NCBI GenBank assembly: GCA_944325945.1
Contig: CALVBW010000014.1
Location: 36,965-100,964 of the forward strand
Direction of reading: 5' to 3'
Length of the DNA: 64,000 nt
Source of the DNA: Candidatus Gastranaerophilales bacterium
Lineage (GTDB): Bacteria; Cyanobacteriota; Vampirovibrionia; Gastranaerophilales; Gastranaerophilaceae
Shown here: positions 57,456 through 64,000 of the stretch, in pieces
How positions within the stretch are numbered: position 1 is the stretch's first letter
Layout of the letters: every line of letters begins with the position of its first letter
Notes under the pieces: model-generated
What the model was told of the DNA's origin: nothing
Seen by the model: the letters and a program-made list of their open reading frames with translations, nothing else
Database searches by the model: none
Position numbers and translations under genes: made by a program

Positions 57456-57461
57456 TATAAT
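57456..57461 (+). promoter_or_regulatory. -10 box placed for a leaderless thiE mRNA
   Basis: TATAAT ends 7 bases before ATG 57469, with only T/A bases between and no Shine-Dalgarno. The -35 region is weak. Confidence 0.5.
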
Positions 57462-57468
57462 AATTTTT

Positions 57469-58479
57469 ATGAAACGTATTATTGATGCAAATTTGAATAG
57501 AGCCTCCGAGGCTTTGAGGGTTTTGGAAGAGATAACAAGATTTATTCTGGATGATAAGGATTTATCTGAAGAGTTAAAAATTATGCGGCATACGATTAAT
57601 CATGTGCAGAATACTGATTATGCGGCATTGCTTATGGCGCGTGATACGGAGGGTGATATTGGTGCCGGCATAAAAAATCCGGATAAACGCTCCGGTTGCG
57701 AAACAATCTTTAAAGCTAATATAAAACGTTTGCAGCAGGCATTGAGAGTTCTTGCTGAATATTGTCCTGAAAATTTCGGGATGCTGGAAGATTTGCGTTA
57801 TAAATCATACACTCTGGAGAAAAATATGTGGGATAAATTAAAAGAAAAATATAATAAACTAATGCTTGAGGACAAAAAACTTTATCTTGTAACTAATTCA
57901 GATAAATTTGAATCCGAGGATTTATTCCTGGATGCTGTTGCATCAGCTTTGAAAGGCGGGGTTGATATTTTACAATTGCGAGAAAAACATATGCCTGCCA
58001 ATAAAATTATTGAACTGGGTAAAAAGGTTAAACTTCTTTGTGCGGAGTATGGTGCAACATTTATTGTAAATGATCGCGTTGATATAGCATATGTTCTGGA
58101 AGCTGACGGTGTGCATCTGGGGCAGGATGATATGGATATTGAATCTGCAAGAAAAATTCTCGGGGCTAATGCAATTATCGGGATTTCAACTCATGCTCCG
58201 GAACAGGCTCAAAAAGCTGTTGCGGATGGCGCTGATTATATAGGTATGGGACCTGTATTTACAACACCTACAAAACCCGGCAGGCAGTCAGTGGGCTTAG
58301 AATATGTTAAATGGGTCTGCGAAAATATTAAAATTCCGGCTTTTGCAATAGGCGGAATTGATTTAGATAATGTTCAAGATGTAGTAAATGCTGGCGCCAA
58401 AAAGATTGCGGTAGTCAGGGCAATTATAAATTCTGACAACCCCGAAAAAGCAGCGCAGGAATTTTTGAAAGTTTTATAG
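57469..58479 (+). CDS. thiE: Thiamine-phosphate synthase, two-domain cyanobacterial type
   Basis: The 336-residue protein begins with a helical domain of about 125 residues (IIDANLNRASEALRVLEEIT and RLQQALRVLAEYCPENFG), of the kind fused to ThiE in cyanobacteria and some anaerobes. The ThiE TIM barrel follows (LYLVTNSDKF, DILQLREKHMPANKIIELGK, FIVNDRVDIAYVLEADGVHL, GQDDM, GPVFTTPTKPG, PAFAIGGI). It couples the pyrimidine and thiazole phosphates to thiamine phosphate. The two-domain form supports a cyanobacterial affiliation. Confidence 0.9.
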   Translation: MKRIIDANLNRASEALRVLEEITRFILDDKDLSEELKIMRHTINHVQNTDYAALLMARDTEGDIGAGIKNPDKRSGCETIFKANIKRLQQALRVLAEYCPENFGMLEDLRYKSYTLEKNMWDKLKEKYNKLMLEDKKLYLVTNSDKFESEDLFLDAVASALKGGVDILQLREKHMPANKIIELGKKVKLLCAEYGATFIVNDRVDIAYVLEADGVHLGQDDMDIESARKILGANAIIGISTHAPEQAQKAVADGADYIGMGPVFTTPTKPGRQSVGLEYVKWVCENIKIPAFAIGGIDLDNVQDVVNAGAKKIAVVRAIINSDNPEKAAQEFLKVL

Positions 58480-58504
58480 TATAATCTTTTTAAAAGGAGA
58501 CAGT

Positions 58505-59872
58505 ATGTACGGAATAATTTTAGCAGGCGGTTCAGGAAGCAGATTGTGGCCTTTGTCAAGAGAGTTGTATCCAAAACAGCTTTTGAGCCTTAATTCGGAT
58601 AAAAGTCTTTTGCAGACTACATTTGAAAGGCTTAACTCATTTTTGCCGGCTGATAAAATTTTGAGTATCACAAATACAAAGCATGTTGCTAATGTTAAGA
58701 TGCAGGTAGATAAAAAAAGTATGGTTTTATCAGAACCTGTTTCAAAGAATACTGCCCCTGCCATAGCGCTTTCAGTAAAATATTTGACGGAAAAAATAAA
58801 TTCAGATCCGATAGTGCTTGTTATGCCGTCTGATTTGGAAATAAAAGATGTTGAAAAATTTCAGGATGCTGTTAATAAGGCTGTACGGCTGGCACAGGAA
58901 AATTTTGTAGTAACTTTCGGGGTTAAGCCTTTATATCCTGAAACCGGTTTCGGGTATATTAAAGCAGACAGTGCAGGTAAAGTTGAAAAATTTGTTGAAA
59001 AACCTTCTCAAATTACCGCACAAGATTACTTGAAAGACGGCAGTTATTTTTGGAACAGCGGTATTTTTATGTTTAAAGCATCTGTTATTTTAAAAGAAAT
59101 AGCTGCATTTGCTCCTGAAATTACTTCTATATTGGAACGATTTAATTTTGTAGAAACTGACAATGTTCCGTATACAGAGTTTGAAAAAATGCCGAATATT
59201 TCAATAGATTATGCTGTTATGGAAAAATCCCGGAATATCAGGATGGTAGAGCTTGAATGTGACTGGAAAGATTTAGGCTCTTGGCAGTCTATTTATGATG
59301 TTAGCAAAAAAGATGCAAACGGAAATGTTTTTGTCGGGCATGTTCTGGATAAAGATTCAATAGGTTCACTTGTATATGCTTCGTCAAAACTCGTTGCAAC
59401 TATAGGGCTTGAGGATACCGTAATTGTTGAAACTGAAGATGCAATTCTCGCGTGTAAAAAAGACAGAGCTCAGGAAGTAAAAGAGGTTTACGAAACATTA
59501 AAACAGCAGCATGATGACACACAAATGGTTCATAAAACAGTCTACCGCCCATGGGGTTTTTATACCGTTATTGCTGCGGGAAAAGGTTTTCAGACCAAAA
59601 TTATCCACGTAAATCCGGGGCAGAAACTGTCTGTGCAGTCGCATAATTTCAGAAGTGAACACTGGGTTGTTTTGAGCGGTACGGCAAAAGTTGTTCTGGA
59701 AAGCAGAGATTACATTTTGTCTCCGGGACACAGTATTGATATTCCCGTTAAAGCAATTCATTCTCTGCAGAATCCTTTTACTGAAGACGTCGAGGTTATT
59801 GAAGTTCAAAAAGGCGACGTGCTGTCGGAAGATGATATCATTAGATATGAAGATATGTACGGCAGAGCGTAG
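58505..59872 (+). CDS. manC: Mannose-1-phosphate guanylyltransferase / mannose-6-phosphate isomerase
   Basis: The 455-residue type II enzyme makes GDP-mannose. The nucleotidyltransferase half has LAGGSGSRLWPLSRELYPKQ, PSDLEIKD and FVEKPSQITA; the C-terminal cupin (about 335-450) is the type II mannose-6-phosphate isomerase domain (RPWGFYTVIAAGKGFQTKII, then SEHWVVLSGTAKV). GDP-mannose would feed surface glycans. AAAAGGAG Shine-Dalgarno. Its end overlaps the convergent metalloprotease gene by 32 bases. Confidence 0.93.
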   Translation: MYGIILAGGSGSRLWPLSRELYPKQLLSLNSDKSLLQTTFERLNSFLPADKILSITNTKHVANVKMQVDKKSMVLSEPVSKNTAPAIALSVKYLTEKINSDPIVLVMPSDLEIKDVEKFQDAVNKAVRLAQENFVVTFGVKPLYPETGFGYIKADSAGKVEKFVEKPSQITAQDYLKDGSYFWNSGIFMFKASVILKEIAAFAPEITSILERFNFVETDNVPYTEFEKMPNISIDYAVMEKSRNIRMVELECDWKDLGSWQSIYDVSKKDANGNVFVGHVLDKDSIGSLVYASSKLVATIGLEDTVIVETEDAILACKKDRAQEVKEVYETLKQQHDDTQMVHKTVYRPWGFYTVIAAGKGFQTKIIHVNPGQKLSVQSHNFRSEHWVVLSGTAKVVLESRDYILSPGHSIDIPVKAIHSLQNPFTEDVEVIEVQKGDVLSEDDIIRYEDMYGRA

Positions 59873-60644
59873 TTAAGTCTTTGTAATAACCTTCATTTAA
59901 TAATTCGCGGAATATTTTAATAGATGTAGGTGCAAGTTCCTGTGCATATTCTTTATCAAGGTATAATCCTTCAATAAAACGTGCAAAAAGTTCTGTTGGC
60001 TTTGTGTAATATTTTTTGTTTTTATTGATTTTGGCTGAAATTCGTGACTGTTTTTTTTGATAAGATCGCAGTCTTATATATGCGGCAAATGCTTTTGGCA
60101 TATCGGGAAAATCTTTTTCTATGGTATCTATTGTATAAATTCGTGAATTCTTTTTCCAAAATCCGCGGATTAATTTTACCCTGTCGTATTTCAAAAGATA
60201 TTTCGCATCGGATTTTTTAATATATTTTTCGAATTCTTTGAAGCGTTTTGAACGCATAAATTGAGGATAATCAACTTTAATGATATTTTCTTGTTCTTTG
60301 ATTTTTGTTTTGATTAAGCTTTTGTGTTGTTCTAAATTTTTGCATAATGAATTTTCATCCACAAAGTGTGTAACTTTTAACAATTCTGTTTGTATGGTCG
60401 GATTTGAAGTCTTAAAAAGAACCTCAAGACTGCCGCCTGTTTTTGGCATATCGGGTTCAATTTTTGAATGAACGTAGTGCGCAAATTCGTGTATCAGAGT
60501 CGGAACTTTTTTATATTCAGGAAGATTTTTGGATATATCAATACGATTTTTTAAAAAAAATCCATGGTGCCCACGTGCTTTGGTTGTTGTGTGGACATCT
60601 ATTCCGAGATTTTTCAGATATTTTATCAGTTCTTTTGCTTCCAT
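59841..60644 (-). CDS. Putative zinc metalloprotease (HExxH)
   Basis: The 267-residue protein has HEFAH at residues 52-56 (LIHEFAHYVHSK), the zinc-binding HExxH of gluzincin-type or ImmA/IrrE-like peptidases. The rest is basic and helical. There is no signal peptide. The third ligand and the function cannot be assigned. The mRNA may be leaderless (see the promoter at 60651). Confidence 0.6.
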   Translation of the reverse strand: MEAKELIKYLKNLGIDVHTTTKARGHHGFFLKNRIDISKNLPEYKKVPTLIHEFAHYVHSKIEPDMPKTGGSLEVLFKTSNPTIQTELLKVTHFVDENSLCKNLEQHKSLIKTKIKEQENIIKVDYPQFMRSKRFKEFEKYIKKSDAKYLLKYDRVKLIRGFWKKNSRIYTIDTIEKDFPDMPKAFAAYIRLRSYQKKQSRISAKINKNKKYYTKPTELFARFIEGLYLDKEYAQELAPTSIKIFRELLNEGYYKDLTTLCRTYLHI

Positions 60645-60650
60645 ATGATT

Positions 60651-60678
60651 ATTATATAATAATTGCTTAAATTAACAA
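60651..60678 (-). promoter_or_regulatory. Promoter placed for a leaderless mRNA
   Basis: On the minus strand TTGTTA (60678-60673), 16 bases, TATAAT (60656-60651); ATG 60644 follows after 6 bases without a Shine-Dalgarno. Confidence 0.55.
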
Positions 60679-61104
60679 AATAAGTCATAATATTCAGGCT
60701 CCTAATTCACATTAGATATATACCACGCCTTATAATGTCGGTGACCCTTTAGAATAAACAAATCCGACAGGCTTTAGGTGGTGCGCCTGTCGGATTTCTT
60801 CACATCGACTATGAAAATGTTAGGGTGCGGCTTTGCAGCCGAATAATTTTTGACAGAAAAACAGCCGTCGCTAAACGGCCGAACTCATATTTGGTAAAAG
60901 GTTAGTGTGTAGGAGAAAATAAAGAAAAAGAAAATGGTTTATACTTTATGTATGCCACACATTATAAGATATATAACGTATATACTGTGTATTTTTTACA
61001 TTTGTTAATGTTTTTTTAAACATATAATTCTTTAAAACGTTAATATAAAATTGCAATATAAAAATTTTTCAAGTAAAATATTTATATTGAAGGGGATATG
61101 GAAT
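60679..61104. other. Intergenic region with large hairpins, no gene seen
   Basis: The main structure is a perfect 13-bp stem, AAATCCGACAGGC (60760-60772) and GCCTGTCGGATTT (60785-60797). Further small stems follow (CGGCTTTGCAGCCG near 60828; a CCGT/ACGG stem near 60866). No ORF with a Shine-Dalgarno was found. It may be a repeat element related to element B (both contain GTCGG/CCGAC stems), or a small RNA with a terminator. Upstream of lptB, GAAGGGG (61089-61095) is the Shine-Dalgarno. Confidence 0.45.
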
Positions 61105-61830
61105 ATGAAAATTGAGGCTAAGAATCTTATTAAAATATATGGCGATAGAAGCGTTGTAAATGACGTTTCTTTTGAAGTCAACAAAGGAGAAGTGGTTTGT
61201 CTTTTGGGCCCGAACGGAGCAGGTAAGACAACGACTTTTTATATGGTGGTCGGACTTATTAAGCCTAACAGCGGATGTATTTTGCTGGACAATCAGGATA
61301 TTTCCGCCTGGCCTATGAATATAAGAGCAAAGGCGGGAATTGGATATCTTCCTCAGGAAGCTTCAATTTTTAGAAAACTTAGTGTTGAAGATAATATTAA
61401 GCTCGTGTTGCAGATGAATGAAAAATTGACTCAAGATGAAAAAAAACGCAAGCTGGAAGAACTTTTGTCCGAATTCGGTATATTAAAATTGCGTTCTTAT
61501 GCTGCGGTGTCATTATCAGGCGGTGAAAGAAGAAGGGTTGAAATTGCAAGAGCATTGGCGGCAAGTCCTGATTTTATGCTTTTGGATGAACCATTTGCAG
61601 GTATTGACCCTATTGCTATCGGTGAAATTAAAGATAACATAAGAAAAATTTCCGAAGATAAGGGGCTTGGTGTTTTGATTACGGATCACAACCCCAAGGC
61701 AACGTTATCTATTACTGACAGAGCATATGTAATTTTTGACGGCAAAATTAAAATTCAGGGCAGAAGTGAAGATGTCGCTGTTGACCCTGTTGCCAAAGAG
61801 TTTTATCTTGGAAAGGACTTTGCGCTTTAA
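61105..61830 (+). CDS. lptB: LPS export ABC transporter ATPase
   Basis: The 241-residue ATPase has Walker A LLGPNGAGKTTTFYMVVGLI, Q-loop IGYLPQEASIFRKLSVEDNI (very typical of LptB), signature LSGGERRRVEIARAL, Walker B FMLLDEPFAGIDPIA and H-loop ITDHN. It powers LPS extraction with LptF and LptG. ATG 61105 (GAAGGGG Shine-Dalgarno) matches the family start better than the upstream frame extension at 61051. It overlaps the permease gene by one base. Confidence 0.94.
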   Translation: MKIEAKNLIKIYGDRSVVNDVSFEVNKGEVVCLLGPNGAGKTTTFYMVVGLIKPNSGCILLDNQDISAWPMNIRAKAGIGYLPQEASIFRKLSVEDNIKLVLQMNEKLTQDEKKRKLEELLSEFGILKLRSYAAVSLSGGERRRVEIARALAASPDFMLLDEPFAGIDPIAIGEIKDNIRKISEDKGLGVLITDHNPKATLSITDRAYVIFDGKIKIQGRSEDVAVDPVAKEFYLGKDFAL

Positions 61831-62942
61831 TGAGAATACCTAAAATTACTATATATGACAGGTATATTTTTACTCAGGTACTATTAGCAACATTTGTCGC
61901 AATTTTGCTGTTTACAATTGTTTGGATAGCGCCGGAGATGCTTTTAAATACAATAAAAAGAACTTTAGCCGGTGAGTATGGTGTCAAAACGGCAATTCTT
62001 GTGCTGTTTTTTGAATTGCCTAAAATTTTGGGTAAGGCCTTTCCTGTAGGGTTGCTATTAGGAACTTTATTTACGTTTGATAAACTCAGTAAAGATTCTG
62101 AATTGACTATTTTTCGTGCAGTCGGAATGTCTTTTTCCAGAATTATTGCACCGGTTATTGTATTGAGTATTATTGTTACTTATCTTTGTTATTTTACCGG
62201 AGATAAATTGATACCTTATGCGGCATATAAAATGGGAATGATTCATGGGCATGCGCAGTCTACCCAGTTTATTTATACCCAGAAAGATAAGAGCGGACAT
62301 CCGACTCAGGCGGTTATTGTATCAAAATCCAGAGTCAAAAATTTATTTAATGTAATTGTTTTGGACTTTTCTAGTGAAGTTTATTCTGATGTTCATCAAT
62401 TGTCAAATATATATTATGCTAAAACCGGTCTTGTGGAGGATGATAAATGGGTTTTGAATAATATTGTTCAATATAAGATTTCGAGTGATGGCATTTTTAC
62501 TAATATTGGCAAATTTAAGCGTATGTCAGTATTGGATCCGGAATCGGCTAAAAGAGCGTATACTCTTATGGCATATTCAACTAAAAAAGAACGTGAAATT
62601 AATAACAGAGATTTGCATAATTATATAAAACTTTTGAAAAGAGAGGGAATGGATGAAGAATACAGATATATGCTGAATAAATATCTGCAAAGATTTTTCC
62701 ATCCGTTTGTATGTATATTACTTGCGATTATGGGATGTTTGTTAGGTTTCAGTAAACCAAGAGAACAGCGGTTAATCGGGTTTACAATTGCAATAGGATG
62801 TATTTTTGTTTATTATATTACTCTGCCGTTTTTTGATCTTCTGGCAGAAAAAGGGGTTTTGCCGCCTTTAATCACGGCTATATTCCCTCCGGTTGCCTTC
62901 ATGTCAGCTATTATTGCATTTTATAAATCAAAGGATCTGTAA
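61830..62942 (+). CDS. LptF/LptG-family LPS export permease
   Basis: The 370-residue protein starts KITIYDRYIFTQVLLATFVA and has the conserved KLSKDSELTIFRAVGMSFSR segment, a periplasmic jellyroll and three C-terminal helices with LAIMGCLLGFSKPREQR. It is paired with LptB here. With the related permease at 5750 it would complete the LptB2FG complex. It overlaps the downstream gene by one base. Confidence 0.88.
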   Translation: MRIPKITIYDRYIFTQVLLATFVAILLFTIVWIAPEMLLNTIKRTLAGEYGVKTAILVLFFELPKILGKAFPVGLLLGTLFTFDKLSKDSELTIFRAVGMSFSRIIAPVIVLSIIVTYLCYFTGDKLIPYAAYKMGMIHGHAQSTQFIYTQKDKSGHPTQAVIVSKSRVKNLFNVIVLDFSSEVYSDVHQLSNIYYAKTGLVEDDKWVLNNIVQYKISSDGIFTNIGKFKRMSVLDPESAKRAYTLMAYSTKKEREINNRDLHNYIKLLKREGMDEEYRYMLNKYLQRFFHPFVCILLAIMGCLLGFSKPREQRLIGFTIAIGCIFVYYITLPFFDLLAEKGVLPPLITAIFPPVAFMSAIIAFYKSKDL

Positions 62943-63736
62943 TGAAAAGAATTATTATTTTATTGTTAATCTGTTTATCTGTGAACTTTGTAGAGGCAAA
63001 GCCTATTGAAATCTCTTATGATAACGGGATTTATCATATAGTTTTGACCGGTGAAAAGATAAGGCGCCGTGTGAAATTTGTTGCGTCTGAAAGTCTTATG
63101 TCAAATAAAGAAGCTCATATTAAAGGTAAATCAGAGCTTACAATAAATGCAGGTTTTTTTGATCCTGAAAACGGTAAAACTATATCTTATGTGGTTACTG
63201 ACAGAAATACTGCTGTGGATCCTATGTTTAATGAAAATATATATACAAATCCAATTTTGCGAAAAAATTTGGATAAGTTGTTAAATCGTACGGAATTTCG
63301 TGTTGTTGAATGCAATAATAAATATGAATATCAGATAACAGAACATAAAAACGGTGTGGATTTCGGCTGTAATATTATAACTTCGGCTCAGGGCGGACCT
63401 ATGATTCTCCCTCAATTACGTCTGGAAGAAGAACTTTTTGTTATTAAAGATAAAGACGGTAATGTGGTAAGGGAATCTGCTTCTGTTTTGCATAAAACGC
63501 CAAGAACTATTATCGGAATTAAAGACGGTGATGCACATATTTTAATTATTACCGATAAAAATCCGATGGATTTGTATGAGGTTCAAAAATTGTGTAAAAA
63601 TTTAGGCTTAGATAGAGCAATGGCATTTGATGGCGGCAGTTCAACTTCTTTGAACTATAAAAAAGAGCTTGAAGTAGTATCTGATGAAGGCAGCGGCAGA
63701 TTACTTAAATCTTTTATGATTATTCCCAAAAAATAA
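62942..63736 (+). CDS. Exported phosphodiester glycosidase (NAGPA) family protein
   Basis: The 264-residue protein has a signal peptide (residues 1 to about 19, ending VEA) and a NAGPA/DUF2233 domain: KSELTINAGFFDPENGKTIS, then TSAQGGPMILPQL, KTPRTIIGIKDGDAHILIIT and the hallmark AMAFDGGSSTSLNY. Family members remove GlcNAc from phosphodiesters or act in exopolysaccharide metabolism. It is coupled to the LptB-permease genes (one-base overlap), so a periplasmic envelope-glycan role is plausible. Confidence 0.85.
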   Translation: MKRIIILLLICLSVNFVEAKPIEISYDNGIYHIVLTGEKIRRRVKFVASESLMSNKEAHIKGKSELTINAGFFDPENGKTISYVVTDRNTAVDPMFNENIYTNPILRKNLDKLLNRTEFRVVECNNKYEYQITEHKNGVDFGCNIITSAQGGPMILPQLRLEEELFVIKDKDGNVVRESASVLHKTPRTIIGIKDGDAHILIITDKNPMDLYEVQKLCKNLGLDRAMAFDGGSSTSLNYKKELEVVSDEGSGRLLKSFMIIPKK

Positions 63737-63744
63737 GCCTATTA

Positions 63745-63791
63745 TTGTAAAATTTTAAGAAATTTGATATAATAATTCCAAAATAAGGAGG
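63745..63791 (+). promoter_or_regulatory. Promoter and Shine-Dalgarno of G-tract leader, copy 2
   Basis: TTGTAA (63745-63750), 17 bases, TATAAT (63768-63773), then AAGGAGG (63785-63791) 6 bases before ATG 63798. Nearly identical to 55177-55229. Confidence 0.7.
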
Positions 63792-63838
63792 AAAGCCATG
63801 AAAAATAGTAAGTTTAAAAATATCGGGGGGGGGCGACT
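63749..63838 (+). repeat. 90-base direct repeat (leader cassette), copy 2
   Basis: Identical to 55181-55270. The G9 tract is at 63825-63833. Confidence 0.92.
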
Positions 63839-63845
63839 CCTCTAA
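63798..63845 (+). CDS. Short leader ORF (OFF frame), probable 5' end of another phase-variable gene
   Basis: ATG 63798 reads MKNSKFKNIGGGRLL and stops at TAA 63843-63845. With one extra G the frame is open from the ATG to the last base of the window, passing the hairpin at 63874 and the 8-bp repeats. By analogy with 55230, a prepilin-like gene should follow beyond 64000 (prediction). Confidence 0.65.
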   Translation: MKNSKFKNIGGGRLL

Positions 63846-63873
63846 GTAGAAATAGCAAGGGTTTTGAGAGTCA

Positions 63874-63950
63874 AGCAGGGGGAATGTGTCTTTTCGACGA
63901 CGCTCCCGCCTCCGGCTCCGCTATAGTCTCAAAGACACATTCCCCCTGCT
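63874..63950. repeat. Perfect 20-bp inverted repeat in the leader spacer
   Basis: AGCAGGGGGAATGTGTCTTT (63874-63893) and its exact complement (63931-63950), with a 37-base loop that contains the GC-rich GCCTCCGGCTCCGC. It lies between the G tract and the 8-bp repeats and has no stop in the +1 frame. Confidence 0.85.
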
Positions 63951-63976
63951 CTCAATCATGTGACTTTTGGGAAAAG

Positions 63977-64000
63977 ATACTAAGATACTATGATACTAAG
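63977..64000 (+). repeat. 8-bp repeats (ACTAAG type) at the window edge
   Basis: ATACTAAG, ATACTATG, ATACTAAG; the array probably continues beyond the window. Same type and order as 55319-55350. Confidence 0.75.

Overview
The window is AT-rich bacterial DNA that most resembles an uncultured, gut-type member of the non-photosynthetic cyanobacterial relatives (Melainabacteria/Vampirovibrionia, order Gastranaerophilales). This placement is an inference. It rests on a Gram-negative envelope (TonB-dependent receptor, LptB, two LptF/LptG-type permeases), a cyanobacterial-style two-domain ThiE, an adjacent IscU-like/GGGtGRT gene pair, several type IV prepilin-like proteins with a near-identical 'FTLAEVLIT' signal, and short palindromic elements that are translated inside ORFs. 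There is one tRNA, no rRNA, no recognisable insertion sequence, prophage or CRISPR array.

Layout. 1-4633: the 3' part of a cobalamin riboswitch followed by a vitamin B12 uptake operon (btuB, btuC, btuD, btuF). 4736-15209: mostly minus-strand housekeeping genes (an LptF/G permease, a zinc dehydrogenase, cysE-tyrS, pheA, an orphan HsdR-N-like protein with a tiny zinc-ribbon membrane protein, a double zinc-ribbon protein), a plus-strand phosphohexomutase, and a prepilin-like gene whose 5' end is built from repeats. 15352-20405: a five-gene signalling operon (GAF/HD-GYP protein, secreted TPR protein, two LuxR-type response regulators, pentapeptide-repeat protein). 20438-25597: one very large acidic coiled-coil protein of unknown function. 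25768-32963: a second prepilin, an O-antigen-polymerase-like membrane protein, trxA, a DnaQ-like exonuclease, an organophosphate transporter, gmk, coaBC and a Nif3-like gene, then tRNA-Gln.

33401-46955 is a tightly packed surface-polysaccharide operon. RfbA, RfbB and a DegT-type aminotransferase would make a dTDP-amino-dideoxy sugar. A WbqC protein, a hexapeptide acyltransferase, an acyl carrier protein, an FkbH-like HAD enzyme, an FkbM-type methyltransferase and a VOC protein look like an unusual acyl-donor branch for decorating that sugar. Two related GT2 glycosyltransferases, an FrhB/pyruvyltransferase fusion and an MsbA-type exporter complete it. 47768-49635 is an AAA ATPase/RloB pair of the abortive-infection type. 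51131-53218 joins a nucleotidyltransferase domain to phosphoglucose isomerase in one frame and keeps an internal ribosome binding site. 53319-63736 is housekeeping (IscU-like, GGGtGRT, YajQ, ThiE, ManC, LptB-LptG, a phosphodiester glycosidase) with a third prepilin gene inserted between two copies of one terminator.

The most notable signal is a family of repeated leaders at three places (9117-8709 minus, 55177-55617, 63745-64000). Each has a promoter, a Shine-Dalgarno, an ATG and a homopolymeric G tract after about 10 codons, followed by a spacer of palindromes and 8-bp repeats; at the first two loci this leads into a prepilin gene. With 10 G the ATG reads straight into the prepilin (9060 copy, ON). 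With 9 G the other two copies stop after 15 codons, and adding one G would open the frame to the prepilin (55230 copy) or to the window edge (63798 copy). This is the pattern expected of slipped-strand phase variation. A second theme is that several genes have a good -10 box only 6-7 bases before the ATG and no Shine-Dalgarno, which suggests leaderless mRNAs.
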